64,000 nucleotides of DNA from Planktotalea arctica (lineage in GTDB: Bacteria; Pseudomonadota; Alphaproteobacteria; Rhodobacterales; Rhodobacteraceae), in contig NZ_MUHR01000006.1 in the NCBI RefSeq assembly GCF_002105285.1, forward strand, positions 248,001 to 312,000, in the 5' to 3' direction. The translations under genes and the position numbers were made by a program. This document shows, in pieces, positions 41,500-51,405 of the stretch (its first letter is position 1; each line of letters opens with the position of its first letter). The notes under the pieces are model-generated. The model was not told where the DNA came from and did no database searches. It saw nothing but the letters and a program-made list of their open reading frames with translations.

Positions 41500-41661
41500 A
41501 TGAAGCTGACCCGTAGAGGATTTATCGCCAGCGCGATCGCCGCTGGTTCTGTACGCGCGTTGCCGCAGATTGCCGCCAAGACCGGTGGACGGCGCATTTT
41601 GACGTTGGTCTATGACAAATCACTGGGGATGATGCGGGCCGTGGATAAACTCGTGCCTTAG
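41500..41661 (+). CDS. Very small Tat-signal protein
   Basis: A 53-residue protein: MKLTRRGFIASAIAAGSVRA carries a twin-Arg motif (TRRGF) and a hydrophobic stretch, followed by a short tail (LPQIAAKTGGRRILTLVYDKSLGMMRAVDKLVP). An excellent GGAGG ribosome site lies 9 bases before the ATG. Almost the whole protein is a signal peptide, so it may be a leader-like peptide, a membrane-bound small protein, or a remnant. No family recognised. Confidence 0.65.
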   Translation: MKLTRRGFIASAIAAGSVRALPQIAAKTGGRRILTLVYDKSLGMMRAVDKLVP

Positions 41662-41748
41662 GCGTGGATTGCTTCTGTGCCCTGACGTTTCGCTTTTCTT
41701 TGCCAAGCTCCCGAGGGTAGCTATGGCGAAAATTACAGGAGCCAGCCC

Positions 41749-42534
41749 ATGTCGCGCGTCACCACGACCATCACCGATCACGTCGCCCACGTCGAACTTT
41801 CGCGCGGCGATAAAATGAACGCGGTTGATCCTGATATGCTCACGAGCCTCATCACAGCGGGCGAAGCGCTGCGCGGCAACCTTGATGTGCGCGCTGTTGT
41901 GCTTTCGGGGCAAGGTGATGCGTTCTGTGCGGGCCTTGATGTGGCCAGTTTTGCAGCGCTTGCCAGCGGCGATCCCATGGACATCATGATGCCGCGCACC
42001 CATGGCCCATCCAATGATTACCAACACGTCAGCATGATCTGGCAACAGTTGGAAATGCCTGTAATTGCAGCGCTGCATGGCGTTTGTTTCGGCGCGGGTC
42101 TGCAAATCGCTTCTGGCGCGGATATTCGCATCGCAGCGCCCGATACGCGCATGTCGATCCTGGAAATGAAATGGGGCCTTGTGCCGGACATGGGCGGCAT
42201 GGTGCTCTGGCCCGCGCTCATGCGCGCGGACGTGCTGCGCCGGTTGACCTATACAGGCGAGGAATTTACGGGAGCAGAGGCACAGACTTACGGCCTCGTC
42301 ACAGAAATCACGGACACGCCGCTCGAACGCGCGCGGGAACTGGCAAGGCTCATCGCTAGCAAAAGCCCGTCCGCCATACGTGCAGGCAAAGCCCTCGTGA
42401 CATATGCGCTTCAAAACGCGCCCGACGCGGCCTTGCTAGAGGAATCGCGCGCGCAGGCCACGCTGATCGGCAAGCCCGATCAGATGGAAGCGGTGATGGC
42501 AAATATCCAAAAACGCGCCCCCAAGTTCGGGTAG
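41749..42534 (+). CDS. Enoyl-CoA hydratase/isomerase family protein
   Basis: Crotonase-fold enzyme of 261 residues. The oxyanion-hole segments are GDAFCAGLDVASFAALASG (about residues 59-77) and ALHGVCFGAGLQIASGADIRIAA (about 108-130); an acidic residue (E) appears in SILEMKWGLVPDMGG, the usual catalytic region. A C-terminal AQATLIGKPDQMEAVMANIQKRAPKF block is typical. The acyl-CoA substrate is unknown. An AGGAG ribosome site is clear. The gene converges on valS. Confidence 0.88.
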   Translation: MSRVTTTITDHVAHVELSRGDKMNAVDPDMLTSLITAGEALRGNLDVRAVVLSGQGDAFCAGLDVASFAALASGDPMDIMMPRTHGPSNDYQHVSMIWQQLEMPVIAALHGVCFGAGLQIASGADIRIAAPDTRMSILEMKWGLVPDMGGMVLWPALMRADVLRRLTYTGEEFTGAEAQTYGLVTEITDTPLERARELARLIASKSPSAIRAGKALVTYALQNAPDAALLEESRAQATLIGKPDQMEAVMANIQKRAPKFG

Positions 42535-42561
42535 CGCGGTTTTTCGCAAAAAATCGAAGGC

Positions 42562-42583
42562 CCAGATTTTCTTGAAAATCTGG
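42562..42583. terminator. Convergent hairpin between crotonase and valS genes
   Basis: CCAGATTTTC and GAAAATCTGG form a perfect 10-base-pair stem with a 2-base TT loop, 28 bases after the crotonase stop and 13 before the valS stop. There is no strong T run on the plus strand, but the palindrome lies between convergent genes, so it can act from either side. Confidence 0.55.
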
Positions 42584-42595
42584 TGCCCTCATCCT

Positions 42596-45500
42596 TCATC
42601 CGATTTCAGCAAGCCGCGCGAGCGCCTCGTTCAGCTTGGCCTCTTCGTCCTCGCGCAGTCCCAGATTGGCGCGCGTCTCGGCAAGTACTTCGGCAGGGGC
42701 GCTTGCGGCGAACTTGGGGTTGTTCAAACGGCCGCGAAGGCCACCCAATTCCTTAGCCAGTTTGCCCAGTGTCTTCTCCAGCCGTGCCTTTTCCGCGTCC
42801 ACATCAATCACGCCTTCCAGGGGCAGTCCGAACGTGCCGCCAGACACCGCCAAAGCAACAGTGCCTTTCGGTAGATCGTCCACATGGCTTAGACTTTCAA
42901 TGCGCGCAAAGCGTTTGACCAACGCCTCGTTCTGGTCCCACGTGCTTTGTGTCGCCCCGTCCATCCCTTTGACAACCAATGGAATAAACGAGCCTGCGGG
43001 AATATTCATTTGCGCGCGCGCAGAGCGGATGCTCTCGATCATCGCAACGGTCCATGACAGGTCTGCGTCCGCCTGCGTATCCACCAGCTCCGCCGCCGTG
43101 TAGGTCGGCCAAGGGGCGTGAACGAGCATTGTGGGCCGTGCTTTGAGGCCCCAGATTTCTTCGGTCACAAATGGCATGATCGGGTGCAAGAGGATCAAAC
43201 ATTGATCCAGCGCCCATGCGAACGTGGCTTTTGTTTCCGCTGCTGCTGCCGCGTCGTTCCCGTCCAGAACAGGCTTGGTGAACTCCAAATATTGCGAGCA
43301 AAAGGTGTTCCACACAAAGCTATAAAGCGTGTTGGCCGCATCGTTGAAACGATAGGTTTCCAGCGCCGCGTCCACGGTCTCGCGGGTCTTGGCGATCTCG
43401 CCTTTGATCCATTTGTTCAGGGGCAGGGCGGTTTCAGGCACGCCGTCCGTATGTGGAACCTCGAACGTGCCTTTGAAATCTCCATATGTGCCTGCGTTCC
43501 AGAGTTTGGTGACGAAATTGCGATAGCCCTCGATGCGTTTGGTGTCGAGTTTGAGAACGCCGCCGAGCGAGGCCATCGACGCATTGGTGAAGCGCAGCGC
43601 ATCCGCGCCATATTCGTCAATTATTTCAAGCGGATCCACCACATTGCCCGTGGATTTGGACATTTTCTTGCCCTTGGCATCGCGCACGAGGCCGTGGAGG
43701 TAAACCGTGTCGAACGGCACTTCATCCACGACGGCAAGCTGCATCATCATCATCCGCGCGACCCAGAAGAATAGGATGTCTTGGCCTGTAATCAGGGTTG
43801 AGGTCGGGAAGTATTTGCTCAGCTCATCCGTCTGCTCAGGCCAGCCGAGTGTGCCGATAGGCCAGAGGCCAGAGGAGAACCATGTGTCGAGAACGTCGGG
43901 GTCGCGGCGCAACGAAACGAACTGCAGTTTTCCTCCCGAGCGACCCGAGCCATATTGCATGGTGCCGCCATCCTGTGGATGATCCCTAATCTCGACATCG
44001 GCTCCATAATATTCACCAGCAATTTCTGAAACTTGATCAAATGAGGAGCCACAGAACGCCATTGGTTCGAAAATAGGTTTCTCAGATGAAGAAGAGTTTA
44101 ATTCATTTAGGCTAGGCCCATACCAAACCGGCACCTGATGCCCCCACCAAAGCTGACGGGAAATGCACCAAGGCTCGATATTCTCCAACCAGTGGAAATA
44201 CACCTTCTTATCACTCTCGGGCATGATCTTCGTCGCGCCAGAGCGCACAGCTTCCAGAGCAGGCTCAACAATCTTGGAGGTCTCAACAAACCATTGATCG
44301 GTCAGCATCGGCTCGATCACCACCTTAGAGCGATCGCCAAACGGCTGCATGATCGGCTTAGCTTCCACATAGGGAACCGTTTCGGTCACATCGCTCTCAA
44401 CGCCGTCTTCATCCTTCACGGTGCGCGTGACGTCGACCATCACAGCAAGACCCTCGGCAGAAATATCCGCGACAACCTTTTTGCGCGCCTCGAACCGATC
44501 CATGCCGCGGTATTCATCGGGAACAAGGTTCATCGCGGCGATCATCGCCTCGTCGAACTCTTGCGCGCCATTGGCAATCGCTTGGGCAATCGCAGCTTCC
44601 TCGGCATATGGCTTGCCGTCGCTGCGCATCGCGGCCTTGGTGTCCATGAGGTTATACATGGGAATGCCGCCCCGCTTGGCGACTTGGTAGTCGTTGAAAT
44701 CATGCGCACCAGTGATTTTCACCGCACCTGATCCAAAATCCTTGTCAGGGTATTCGTCCGTGATGATCGGGATCAAGCGGCGATGCTCTTTCGGACCCAC
44801 CGGAATCTCGCACAGCATCCCGACAATCGGGGCGTACCGCTCGTCCGAGGGATGCACCGCAACCGCGCCGTCGCCCAGCATCGTCTCGGGCCGCGTGGTC
44901 GCTATGGAAATGTAATCACGCGTCTCACGCAGCGTGACGTTCCCGTCTTCATCTTGCTCAATAAACTCATATGTCGCACCATTCGCCAAAGGGTACTTAA
45001 AGTGCCACATGTGCCCTGCAACCTCGATATTCTCGACCTCAAGATCGGAAATCGCAGTCTCGAAATGCGGATCCCAGTTCACCAAACGCTTGCCGCGATA
45101 GATCAGGCCCTTGTTGTACATCTCGACGAAGACTTTGATCACTGCATCATGGAAATTGCCTTCCTCGCCTTCGGGCGCACCTGGGGCACCAGACATGGTG
45201 AAGGCTTCGCGATCCCAATCGCAACTCGCGCCAAGACGCTTGAGTTGGTTTATAATCGTGCCGCCGCTCTCGGCCTTCCACTCCCAGACCTTCTCTAGAA
45301 ACTTCTCACGACCCATCTCGACGCGGCTTGGCTGGCCTGTTTCGGCCAGCTTGCGCTCCACAACCATTTGCGTGGCGATGCCTGCGTGATCGGTGCCGGG
45401 CTGCCAGAGCGTGTCGAATCCCTGCATGCGCTTCCAGCGGATCAGAATATCCTGCAGCGTGTTGTTGAACGCATGGCCGATGTGGAGCACACCTGTGACA

Positions 45501-45640
45501 TTCGGGGGCGGGATCATGATGCAAAAGGTGGAGGCCTCCGGCTTGGCATTCGCGCCCGCCTTGAAACAGCCCGCCTTTTCCCAAGCGTCATACAGACGGG
45601 TTTCAGCACTGCTCGCGTCGAAGTTCTTTTCCATGGCCAT
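42596..45640 (-). CDS. valS: Valyl-tRNA synthetase
   Basis: Class I aminoacyl-tRNA synthetase of 1014 residues that charges tRNA-Val and edits mischarged Thr. The HIGH motif is in [15 protein letters not shown] (about residues 49-63), and KMSKS is present as KKMSKSTGN (about residue 645). The editing domain and C-terminal coiled coil (ending [12 protein letters not shown]) are present; length is slightly above average. It lies 61 bases from the crotonase stop and is divergent from nothing nearby on its 5' side except the AsnC gene further right. Confidence 0.97.
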   Translation of the reverse strand: MAMEKNFDASSAETRLYDAWEKAGCFKAGANAKPEASTFCIMIPPPNVTGVLHIGHAFNNTLQDILIRWKRMQGFDTLWQPGTDHAGIATQMVVERKLAETGQPSRVEMGREKFLEKVWEWKAESGGTIINQLKRLGASCDWDREAFTMSGAPGAPEGEEGNFHDAVIKVFVEMYNKGLIYRGKRLVNWDPHFETAISDLEVENIEVAGHMWHFKYPLANGATYEFIEQDEDGNVTLRETRDYISIATTRPETMLGDGAVAVHPSDERYAPIVGMLCEIPVGPKEHRRLIPIITDEYPDKDFGSGAVKITGAHDFNDYQVAKRGGIPMYNLMDTKAAMRSDGKPYAEEAAIAQAIANGAQEFDEAMIAAMNLVPDEYRGMDRFEARKKVVADISAEGLAVMVDVTRTVKDEDGVESDVTETVPYVEAKPIMQPFGDRSKVVIEPMLTDQWFVETSKIVEPALEAVRSGATKIMPESDKKVYFHWLENIEPWCISRQLWWGHQVPVWYGPSLNELNSSSSEKPIFEPMAFCGSSFDQVSEIAGEYYGADVEIRDHPQDGGTMQYGSGRSGGKLQFVSLRRDPDVLDTWFSSGLWPIGTLGWPEQTDELSKYFPTSTLITGQDILFFWVARMMMMQLAVVDEVPFDTVYLHGLVRDAKGKKMSKSTGNVVDPLEIIDEYGADALRFTNASMASLGGVLKLDTKRIEGYRNFVTKLWNAGTYGDFKGTFEVPHTDGVPETALPLNKWIKGEIAKTRETVDAALETYRFNDAANTLYSFVWNTFCSQYLEFTKPVLDGNDAAAAAETKATFAWALDQCLILLHPIMPFVTEEIWGLKARPTMLVHAPWPTYTAAELVDTQADADLSWTVAMIESIRSARAQMNIPAGSFIPLVVKGMDGATQSTWDQNEALVKRFARIESLSHVDDLPKGTVALAVSGGTFGLPLEGVIDVDAEKARLEKTLGKLAKELGGLRGRLNNPKFAASAPAEVLAETRANLGLREDEEAKLNEALARLAEIG

Positions 45641-45729
45641 GGGATCGGCCCCCTTGCATCAAATTCTTGAGTTGCCGCTCTGATATCGAATGCGCGTGGC
45701 AAGGGGAAGGGCCGCGCACCAATCCTGCG

Positions 45730-46170
45730 TTAAAGCGGAGCGCGCTCGATCTTGGTGCTGAGATGAATCAGGCTTTCCGAGCTGAGCACGCCGCGCGTCG
45801 CACCGATTTCGTCCAGCGCAGCGTCTAGCGTTTCGGTGTCCTTCGCTGCGATCTGCACGATCATATCGAAGCGGCCTGAGACGGTGTGCACGCGCTCCAC
45901 CTGTGACAAGCGTTTTAGCAAAGCAAGCACGTTAGGCCCGCTGCGCGGCTCGATGGAGACGAGCGCCGTTGCGCGGATCAGCGCTTGGGATTGCGCCCCC
46001 TCGCGCAGGGTATATCCTTTGATCGCTCCACTACGTTCCAAACGTTCAAGGCGCGCCTGCACTGTGGTGCGCGCGATCCCGAGTTCGCTGGCGAGCGAGG
46101 AGACGGGCCTGCGCGCATTGCTGCGCAGCAGGGACAGAAGGCGGGTGTCGGTATCGTCAAATTGTTGCAT
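45730..46170 (-). CDS. Lrp/AsnC-family regulator (with PLP decarboxylase)
   Basis: A 146-residue regulator: AsnC-type HTH at residues 1-60 (RLLSLLRSNARRPVSSLASELGIARTTVQARLERLERSG) and an effector-binding RAM domain to the end. It is divergent from the decarboxylase gene at 46278 and probably regulates it. Two ATTGCCSTAAG boxes lie 30 bases apart in the gap (46182-46192 and 46212-46222). Effector is likely an amino acid or polyamine, by neighbour. Confidence 0.9.
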   Translation of the reverse strand: MQQFDDTDTRLLSLLRSNARRPVSSLASELGIARTTVQARLERLERSGAIKGYTLREGAQSQALIRATALVSIEPRSGPNVLALLKRLSQVERVHTVSGRFDMIVQIAAKDTETLDAALDEIGATRGVLSSESLIHLSTKIERAPL

Positions 46171-46181
46171 AGTTTCGTCGT

Positions 46182-46222
46182 ATTGCCCTAAGTTTACCCG
46201 ATTATGCCCAAATTGCCGTAAG
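46182..46222. promoter_or_regulatory. Twin ATTGCCSTAAG boxes, candidate AsnC operator
   Basis: ATTGCCCTAAG (46182-46192) and ATTGCCGTAAG (46212-46222) differ at one base and are spaced by 30 bases, near three helical turns, in the gap between the AsnC gene and the decarboxylase gene. Lrp-type proteins bind such phased sites. This is a likely operator by position and repetition only. Confidence 0.5.
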
Positions 46223-46277
46223 ATATCGAGCGTTTTCTAGGTCAGCCTAGGATGAACGACAATAACAGGTTTGCCCG

Positions 46278-47450
46278 ATGATCCATGCCCGCATTCGCCA
46301 AGACACAGGCTTCGTGCTTGAAAACTACCTTGCGATCGAAGCGCCCGATGTGCCGTTCTACGTGTTCTCGCAAAGTGCGTTGCAGCAAACGGCCAAGCGG
46401 TTTCAGGCGGGGTTCAACGGGCTGGTGACCTACGCGGTCAAGGCCAATGACAGCGACGCGGTGCTGCGCGGCTTGATCGAGGCGGGGCTGCATACGTTCG
46501 ATGTAGCTTCCGTGCCTGAAATGCACCGCGTACGGGCCTGCGCGCCAGCGGCAATTTTGCACTACAACAATCCCGTGCGCTCGCACGATGAGGTGGCGGC
46601 GGCCAAGGCGCTCGGCGTGCGCTCGTTCTCGGTGGATTGCCTTGATAGCCTGTATCGACTGGGGGCATTGGACGCGGACACAGAGATTTCGGTGCGCCTG
46701 CATTTGCCCATCAAGGGAGCAACCTATGATTTCGGTGCCAAGTTTGGCGCGTGCCCGCAAGATGCTGAAGATTTACTGCGCGTGGTCGCGGCGCGGGGCT
46801 TGCGTACATCCATGACCTTTCACCCGGGAACGCAATGCGAAGATCCTTCGGCTTGGGCGGGATATGTCACAGAATGTGCGCAGATAGCCAAGCGCGCGGG
46901 CGTGACCCTCGCGCGCTTGAACGTCGGGGGCGGTTTCCCGATCCAGCGCGCGAGCTGCGCCCCTGATCTGGAGCAGGTGTTCGACGCGGTCCATGACGCC
47001 GCCGCAGAGGCCTTTGGCGAGGATGCACCAGCGTTGGTCTGCGAGCCGGGCCGCGCCATGGTGGCACAGGCTTATACACTGGCGCTGCGCGTGAAATGGC
47101 GGCGCAGCACGGACGGCGCGCTCTTCCTCAATGATGGTGTTTACGGCGCATTGGCGGAAGCGCGCGATATCGGGCTAGGCACGCGCCTGCGATGGATCGG
47201 CAGCGATGGCAAAGTCAAAGCAGGCCCGACCTCCCGCGCCATTATTTTTGGCCCCACCTGCGATTCGCTGGACCGTATTCCCGAAGAGGTGGCGGTGCCG
47301 AACACCGTCACCGACGGCGATTATCTGATCCTTGACGGGGCAGGCGCTTACTCGCTCTCGCTCACCACGCAGTTCAACGGGTACGGCACCACCCGCGTGC
47401 TCGAAAGCGGCGCGATGCAGGCCTCTGGACACTGGCCGCGCGCAGGCTAA
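46278..47450 (+). CDS. Type III PLP decarboxylase (ornithine/lysine-type)
   Basis: A 390-residue enzyme of the alanine-racemase fold that decarboxylates ornithine or a related basic amino acid to a polyamine. The PLP Lys is K55 in TYAVKANDSD, and the catalytic Cys appears in FGPTCDSLDRI (about residue 325). GFPIQ and EPGRAMVAQAYTL blocks are also family features. The divergent AsnC regulator suggests control by the substrate amino acid. Confidence 0.9.
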   Translation: MIHARIRQDTGFVLENYLAIEAPDVPFYVFSQSALQQTAKRFQAGFNGLVTYAVKANDSDAVLRGLIEAGLHTFDVASVPEMHRVRACAPAAILHYNNPVRSHDEVAAAKALGVRSFSVDCLDSLYRLGALDADTEISVRLHLPIKGATYDFGAKFGACPQDAEDLLRVVAARGLRTSMTFHPGTQCEDPSAWAGYVTECAQIAKRAGVTLARLNVGGGFPIQRASCAPDLEQVFDAVHDAAAEAFGEDAPALVCEPGRAMVAQAYTLALRVKWRRSTDGALFLNDGVYGALAEARDIGLGTRLRWIGSDGKVKAGPTSRAIIFGPTCDSLDRIPEEVAVPNTVTDGDYLILDGAGAYSLSLTTQFNGYGTTRVLESGAMQASGHWPRAG

Positions 47451-47480
47451 GTTGACCCCTTCAATAAGGGGCGCCTCAGC

Positions 47481-49781
47481 ATGGAAAAATTTGGAAAAAG
47501 TCAGCCGGTAAAGCGGACCGAGGATATGCGGTTTCTGACCGGCGCGGGGCGTTATGTCGATGATATCGCGCCCAAAGATGCGCTGTTCGGCTATGTATTT
47601 CGCTCACCCGTCGCCCATGGCGTCATTGACGGGCTGAATGTCGATGACGCGCGCGCCGCTGAGGGCGTTCAAATGGTTGTCACAGCGCGTGATCTTGAAG
47701 CGCTGGGCGTTACGCTCAAAATGCAGGCGAGCGTGCTGAAAAATCGTGATGGCAGCCGCGCCGCTGCGCCCATGCGCCCTCTGCTGGCCAAGGATCACGT
47801 GCGCTTTGTTGGCGAACCGGTCGCGATGATTTTCGCCGACACTTATCTTCAGGCCAAAGACGCCGCCGAGTTGATCGAGTTTGACTACACCGACCTGCCT
47901 GCGCATCTTGGCCTGTCCTTTGGCGGCGAGGCCTTGCACGAAGCGGCCCCGGAGAACCGCGCCTTTGACTGGGACCTTGGGGATGAGGACGCCTTCGAGA
48001 GCGCGATCGCCAGCGCGGCGCACCGCATTTCCTGCGAGATCGAGGACAACCGGATCATCGTCAACTCGATGGAGCCGCGCGGTTGCTATGCTGAAATCGA
48101 GGACGGCCGCGTGCATGTCGCGATCAACGGGCAGGGGGTCTGGGCACCAAAAGCGCAGCTTGCCAAGCATCTGAATGTCGACCCTGAAGATATCCGCGTC
48201 ACAAACCCCGACACGGGCGGCGGTTTCGGGATGAAGGCGATGATGTATCCTGAATATGCCATCTGCGCCGCTGCTGCACGCGCGCTGGATAAGCCGGTGC
48301 GCTGGATGTCGGAGCGCACCGAGGCGATGCTATCGGATAATGCGGGCCGCGATCTGTGCAGCCGCGTCGAAATGGGGTTTGACGCAGATCACAAGTTGGT
48401 GGCCTACAAGGTCCACTCTATCGCAAATATGGGTGCGTATAACTCGCAATTCGCGCAGCCGATCCAGACCGATCTGTTCTCTAAGGTTCTGACGGGCTGT
48501 TATGACGTGCAAGCAGTCTATCTGCACGTGGAGGGCGTGTTCACCAACACCACGCAGGTCGATGCGTATCGCGGCGCGGGCCGCCCAGAAGCAATCTATG
48601 TGCTGGAACGCTCGATGGATTACGCAGCGCGCGCGCTGGGTGTTGACCCATGGGCGCTGCGCCGCCGTAACTTTATTGCGCCGGAGGCCTTTCCCTACAC
48701 CACTGCCGCTGATGTGACCTATGACATCGGAGAGTTCGATCGTGTGCTCGGCGTTGCACAAACCCGCGCCGATCATGCGGGCTACGAGAACCGGCGCAAC
48801 GCGAGCGCTGCAAACGGTATGCTGCGCGGAATGGGGCTTTGTTACTATATCGAAAGCATTTTGGGTGATCCTTCGGAAACCGCCAAAGTTGTGTTTTTCG
48901 AAAGCGAGGACCGTGTGAGCATATATGTCGGCACTCAAAGTAACGGGCAGGGCCATGAAACGGTCTATGCGCAGTTCCTGTCGGATCAATCCGGCATCGC
49001 TTTGAATAAAATTGATGTCATTCAGGGTGACAGTGATCGCATCCCCACGGGAGGTGGCACGGGTGGTTCGCGCTCTGTAACGGTGCAGAACACTGCAACG
49101 CTTGCTACGGTCGAAGCGATGATCGCCCAATTTACGCCATTCTTAGCGGATAAGATGGGCGTGAGTGAGGAGAGTGTCATGTTTGATGACGAGGCCTTTA
49201 GAGCAGATGGTTCTAACGAGAGCTACACGATGGTAGAAGTGGCAGAGCTTGCACGCGCTGAGGGGCGCACGGATCTGCTGTCCCATGAAGCGCGCATCAC
49301 GCTGGACGCACGATCCTTCCCCAATGGCGCCCATGTGGCTGAAGTAGAGATTGACCCCGCCACGGGCGTAACAGTGGTTGATCGCTACACAGTCGTTGAT
49401 GACTTTGGCAACCTTATCAATCCTATGCTAGTCGCGGGGCAGGTCCATGGCGGCGTTGCTCAGGGCCTTGGCCAAGCGCTGACTGAGCGGGTTGTTTATG
49501 ACGAGGATGGCCAGCTGCTCACGGCAAGTTTTATGGACTACGCGATGCCGCGCGCCGATGATCTGCCGATGATTTCCTTTGCAACAGAAGCGGTGCCGAC
49601 CAAAACCAACCCCATGGGGATGAAAGGCTGCGGCGAAGCGGGTACAGTCGGTGCGCTTGCCGCGATTGCCAATGCTGTGCAGGACGCGGTTGCGCCCCTT
49701 GGTATCGAAACAGTCGATATGCCCTTCACGCCGCATCGTATGTGGCAAATGTTAAAGGCGGGTAAACTTGCGTCTGAGTAA
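47481..49781 (+). CDS. Xanthine dehydrogenase/CO dehydrogenase-type molybdopterin subunit, alone
   Basis: A 766-residue large subunit of the molybdenum hydroxylase family. The form II active-site sequence AYRGAGR is present (VDAYRGAGRPEAIYV, about residues 358-372), not the CO-dehydrogenase AYXCSFR. Molybdopterin-binding features such as DTGGGFGMKAM and GQGHETVYAQFL are present. The usual [2Fe-2S] and FAD subunits are absent in the window, which is odd. Its end overlaps the next gene by 14 bases. Substrate unknown. Confidence 0.87.
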   Translation: MEKFGKSQPVKRTEDMRFLTGAGRYVDDIAPKDALFGYVFRSPVAHGVIDGLNVDDARAAEGVQMVVTARDLEALGVTLKMQASVLKNRDGSRAAAPMRPLLAKDHVRFVGEPVAMIFADTYLQAKDAAELIEFDYTDLPAHLGLSFGGEALHEAAPENRAFDWDLGDEDAFESAIASAAHRISCEIEDNRIIVNSMEPRGCYAEIEDGRVHVAINGQGVWAPKAQLAKHLNVDPEDIRVTNPDTGGGFGMKAMMYPEYAICAAAARALDKPVRWMSERTEAMLSDNAGRDLCSRVEMGFDADHKLVAYKVHSIANMGAYNSQFAQPIQTDLFSKVLTGCYDVQAVYLHVEGVFTNTTQVDAYRGAGRPEAIYVLERSMDYAARALGVDPWALRRRNFIAPEAFPYTTAADVTYDIGEFDRVLGVAQTRADHAGYENRRNASAANGMLRGMGLCYYIESILGDPSETAKVVFFESEDRVSIYVGTQSNGQGHETVYAQFLSDQSGIALNKIDVIQGDSDRIPTGGGTGGSRSVTVQNTATLATVEAMIAQFTPFLADKMGVSEESVMFDDEAFRADGSNESYTMVEVAELARAEGRTDLLSHEARITLDARSFPNGAHVAEVEIDPATGVTVVDRYTVVDDFGNLINPMLVAGQVHGGVAQGLGQALTERVVYDEDGQLLTASFMDYAMPRADDLPMISFATEAVPTKTNPMGMKGCGEAGTVGALAAIANAVQDAVAPLGIETVDMPFTPHRMWQMLKAGKLASE

Positions 49782-50868
49782 GCGCATATCCCTTTGGCTT
49801 TCGGGCGCACTGCGCCGTCGCCGTCAAAGTCCGCGCTCAACTGCGCGCGCGGCGCAGACCCATGTGGTGATTCTTGATGGCACCATGTCCTCGCTGGACG
49901 AGGGGCAGGAAACCAACGCGGGGCGCACCTATAAGCTGCTTAGCGAAGCCTCGCCCGATCTGTCGCTTTATTATGAGGCGGGTGTACAATGGCGCGGCTT
50001 GCGCTCTGCGCCTGATGTGATGATGGGGCGAGGGATCAATCGCCAGATCCGCCGTGCATACGGATTTCTCGCCTCGCGCTATCGCCCGGGCGATCGTATT
50101 TTTCTGCTAGGCTATTCGCGCGGTGCCTTTGCCGCGCGCTCGCTAGCAGGGGTGATCGACCGTGTTGGCCTATTGAAATCCGAACATTCCGAAGAACGTA
50201 ATATCCGTACAATTTACCGCATTTACGAAAGCTGGCATGATGATGCTGGCCTAACCCACTTTGCGCAGGAACACTGCCACGACGAGGCCCCGATCGAAAT
50301 GGTCGGTGTTTGGGATACGGTTAAGGCGCTGGGCAATGGGCTGCCTGTCCTGTGGCGCTGGAGCGCGCCGAAGCACGATTTTCATAACCATGATCTTGGC
50401 CGCTCGATCCGCCATGGCTTTCATGCGCTGGCGCGCGACGAGACGCGCAACACTTATTCTCCTGTGCTCTGGACCTGCCCTGAAGATTGGCAGGGACGTA
50501 TTGAACAGGTCTGGTTCCCCGGCACGCACGGCGATGTCGGCGGGCAACTCGGTGGGTTCGAGGCTGCGCGCCCGCTGGCCAATATCCCGCTGGTCTGGAT
50601 GCTGGAGCGGATGGAGAGCTGCGGGCTGCATCTGCCTGACAACTGGCGTGTGCGCTATGAGCAAAACCCGCGTGCGGCATCGGTCAGCACATGGCGTGGT
50701 TTTGGCAAATTGTTCCTGATCCGTCGCCGCCGCGATATCGCTTGCGGCACTTGCGAGCGGCTGCACCACTCTGTTCACGCGCGTGAGCAACGCCAGCCGC
50801 CATCGCCGCCGCGTGCAGGCATTGCCGCGCGTCTGAAGCAACGACTAAGCAAAGCGCGCAGCGCTTAA
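49768..50868 (+). CDS. DUF2235 alpha/beta-hydrolase
   Basis: A 366-residue hydrolase beginning with TTG at 49768 (AAGGCGGG site about 6 bases before), overlapping the previous gene by 14 bases, so translation is probably coupled. The nucleophile motif GYSRG is at residues 115-119 (Ser117); an Asp in MVGVWDTVKALG and a His in WFPGTHGDVGGQ complete a likely triad. DUF2235 includes uncharacterised proteins and Tle1-type phospholipase effectors. A tail of basic residues follows (RLKQRLSKARSA). No signal peptide. Role beside the molybdoenzyme is unknown. Confidence 0.82.
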   Translation: MRLSKRISLWLSGALRRRRQSPRSTARAAQTHVVILDGTMSSLDEGQETNAGRTYKLLSEASPDLSLYYEAGVQWRGLRSAPDVMMGRGINRQIRRAYGFLASRYRPGDRIFLLGYSRGAFAARSLAGVIDRVGLLKSEHSEERNIRTIYRIYESWHDDAGLTHFAQEHCHDEAPIEMVGVWDTVKALGNGLPVLWRWSAPKHDFHNHDLGRSIRHGFHALARDETRNTYSPVLWTCPEDWQGRIEQVWFPGTHGDVGGQLGGFEAARPLANIPLVWMLERMESCGLHLPDNWRVRYEQNPRAASVSTWRGFGKLFLIRRRRDIACGTCERLHHSVHAREQRQPPSPPRAGIAARLKQRLSKARSA

Positions 50869-51347
50869 TCCTTCGGGGTCATGATAATGCAAGTGGTGGA
50901 GCCTGTGGCGTAGAGCTTGCCATCTTCAACGCCTCTGATCTCGCCATGTGCAATCCCCGTTGAGCGCCCTGTGTGATCTGTCATGCCAATCGCATCAATC
51001 TCTTGGCCCAAAGGGATCGGCCGCAAGATATTTATCTTGTATTCTAGGGTGGTATAGACGCTGCCCTTGGGAACTTTGGTCATCACCGCGCAGGCCATGG
51101 CACTATCGAGAAGCGTTCCGTACCAGCCGCCATGCACCGTGCCCATGGGGTTGCAATGATCAAACAATGGCGCGCCGCGAAACACGGTGCGCCCTTCCTC
51201 AACCGCATTTAGCTTGTAATTAAGCGTTTTCCCGATGGGAGGGGCGGGGTGACGCCCCTCCAAAATCCCTTGCATGAAGTCCAGACCGGACAGGCCAAGC
51301 ACGTCAGCAAGGGACAAAAGATCGTCAGGGCTTTGGGCATAAAACAT
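50865..51347 (-). CDS. PaaI-type hotdog thioesterase
   Basis: A 160-residue hotdog-fold enzyme that likely hydrolyses acyl-CoA thioesters. It shows NPMGTVHGGWYGTLLDSAMACAV, the PaaI-family catalytic loop with H-G-G, and later YKINILRPIPLGQEIDAIGM. The N-terminal SLADVLGLSGLDFMQGILEG extension is common. It is convergent with and overlaps the DUF2235 gene end by 4 bases. Substrate unknown. Confidence 0.86.
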   Translation of the reverse strand: MFYAQSPDDLLSLADVLGLSGLDFMQGILEGRHPAPPIGKTLNYKLNAVEEGRTVFRGAPLFDHCNPMGTVHGGWYGTLLDSAMACAVMTKVPKGSVYTTLEYKINILRPIPLGQEIDAIGMTDHTGRSTGIAHGEIRGVEDGKLYATGSTTCIIMTPKD

Positions 51348-51405
51348 GGGCGGCTCTCCTCTTGTCGCTTAGGCTAGAAGGAGCAGTCTTTGCCTGCAAT
51401 CGCAG

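Noticed and set aside
41620-42414. A 264-residue minus-strand frame opposite the crotonase gene
   Set aside because: The plus-strand crotonase motifs are complete and the antisense product is His/Arg/Cys-rich with no family.
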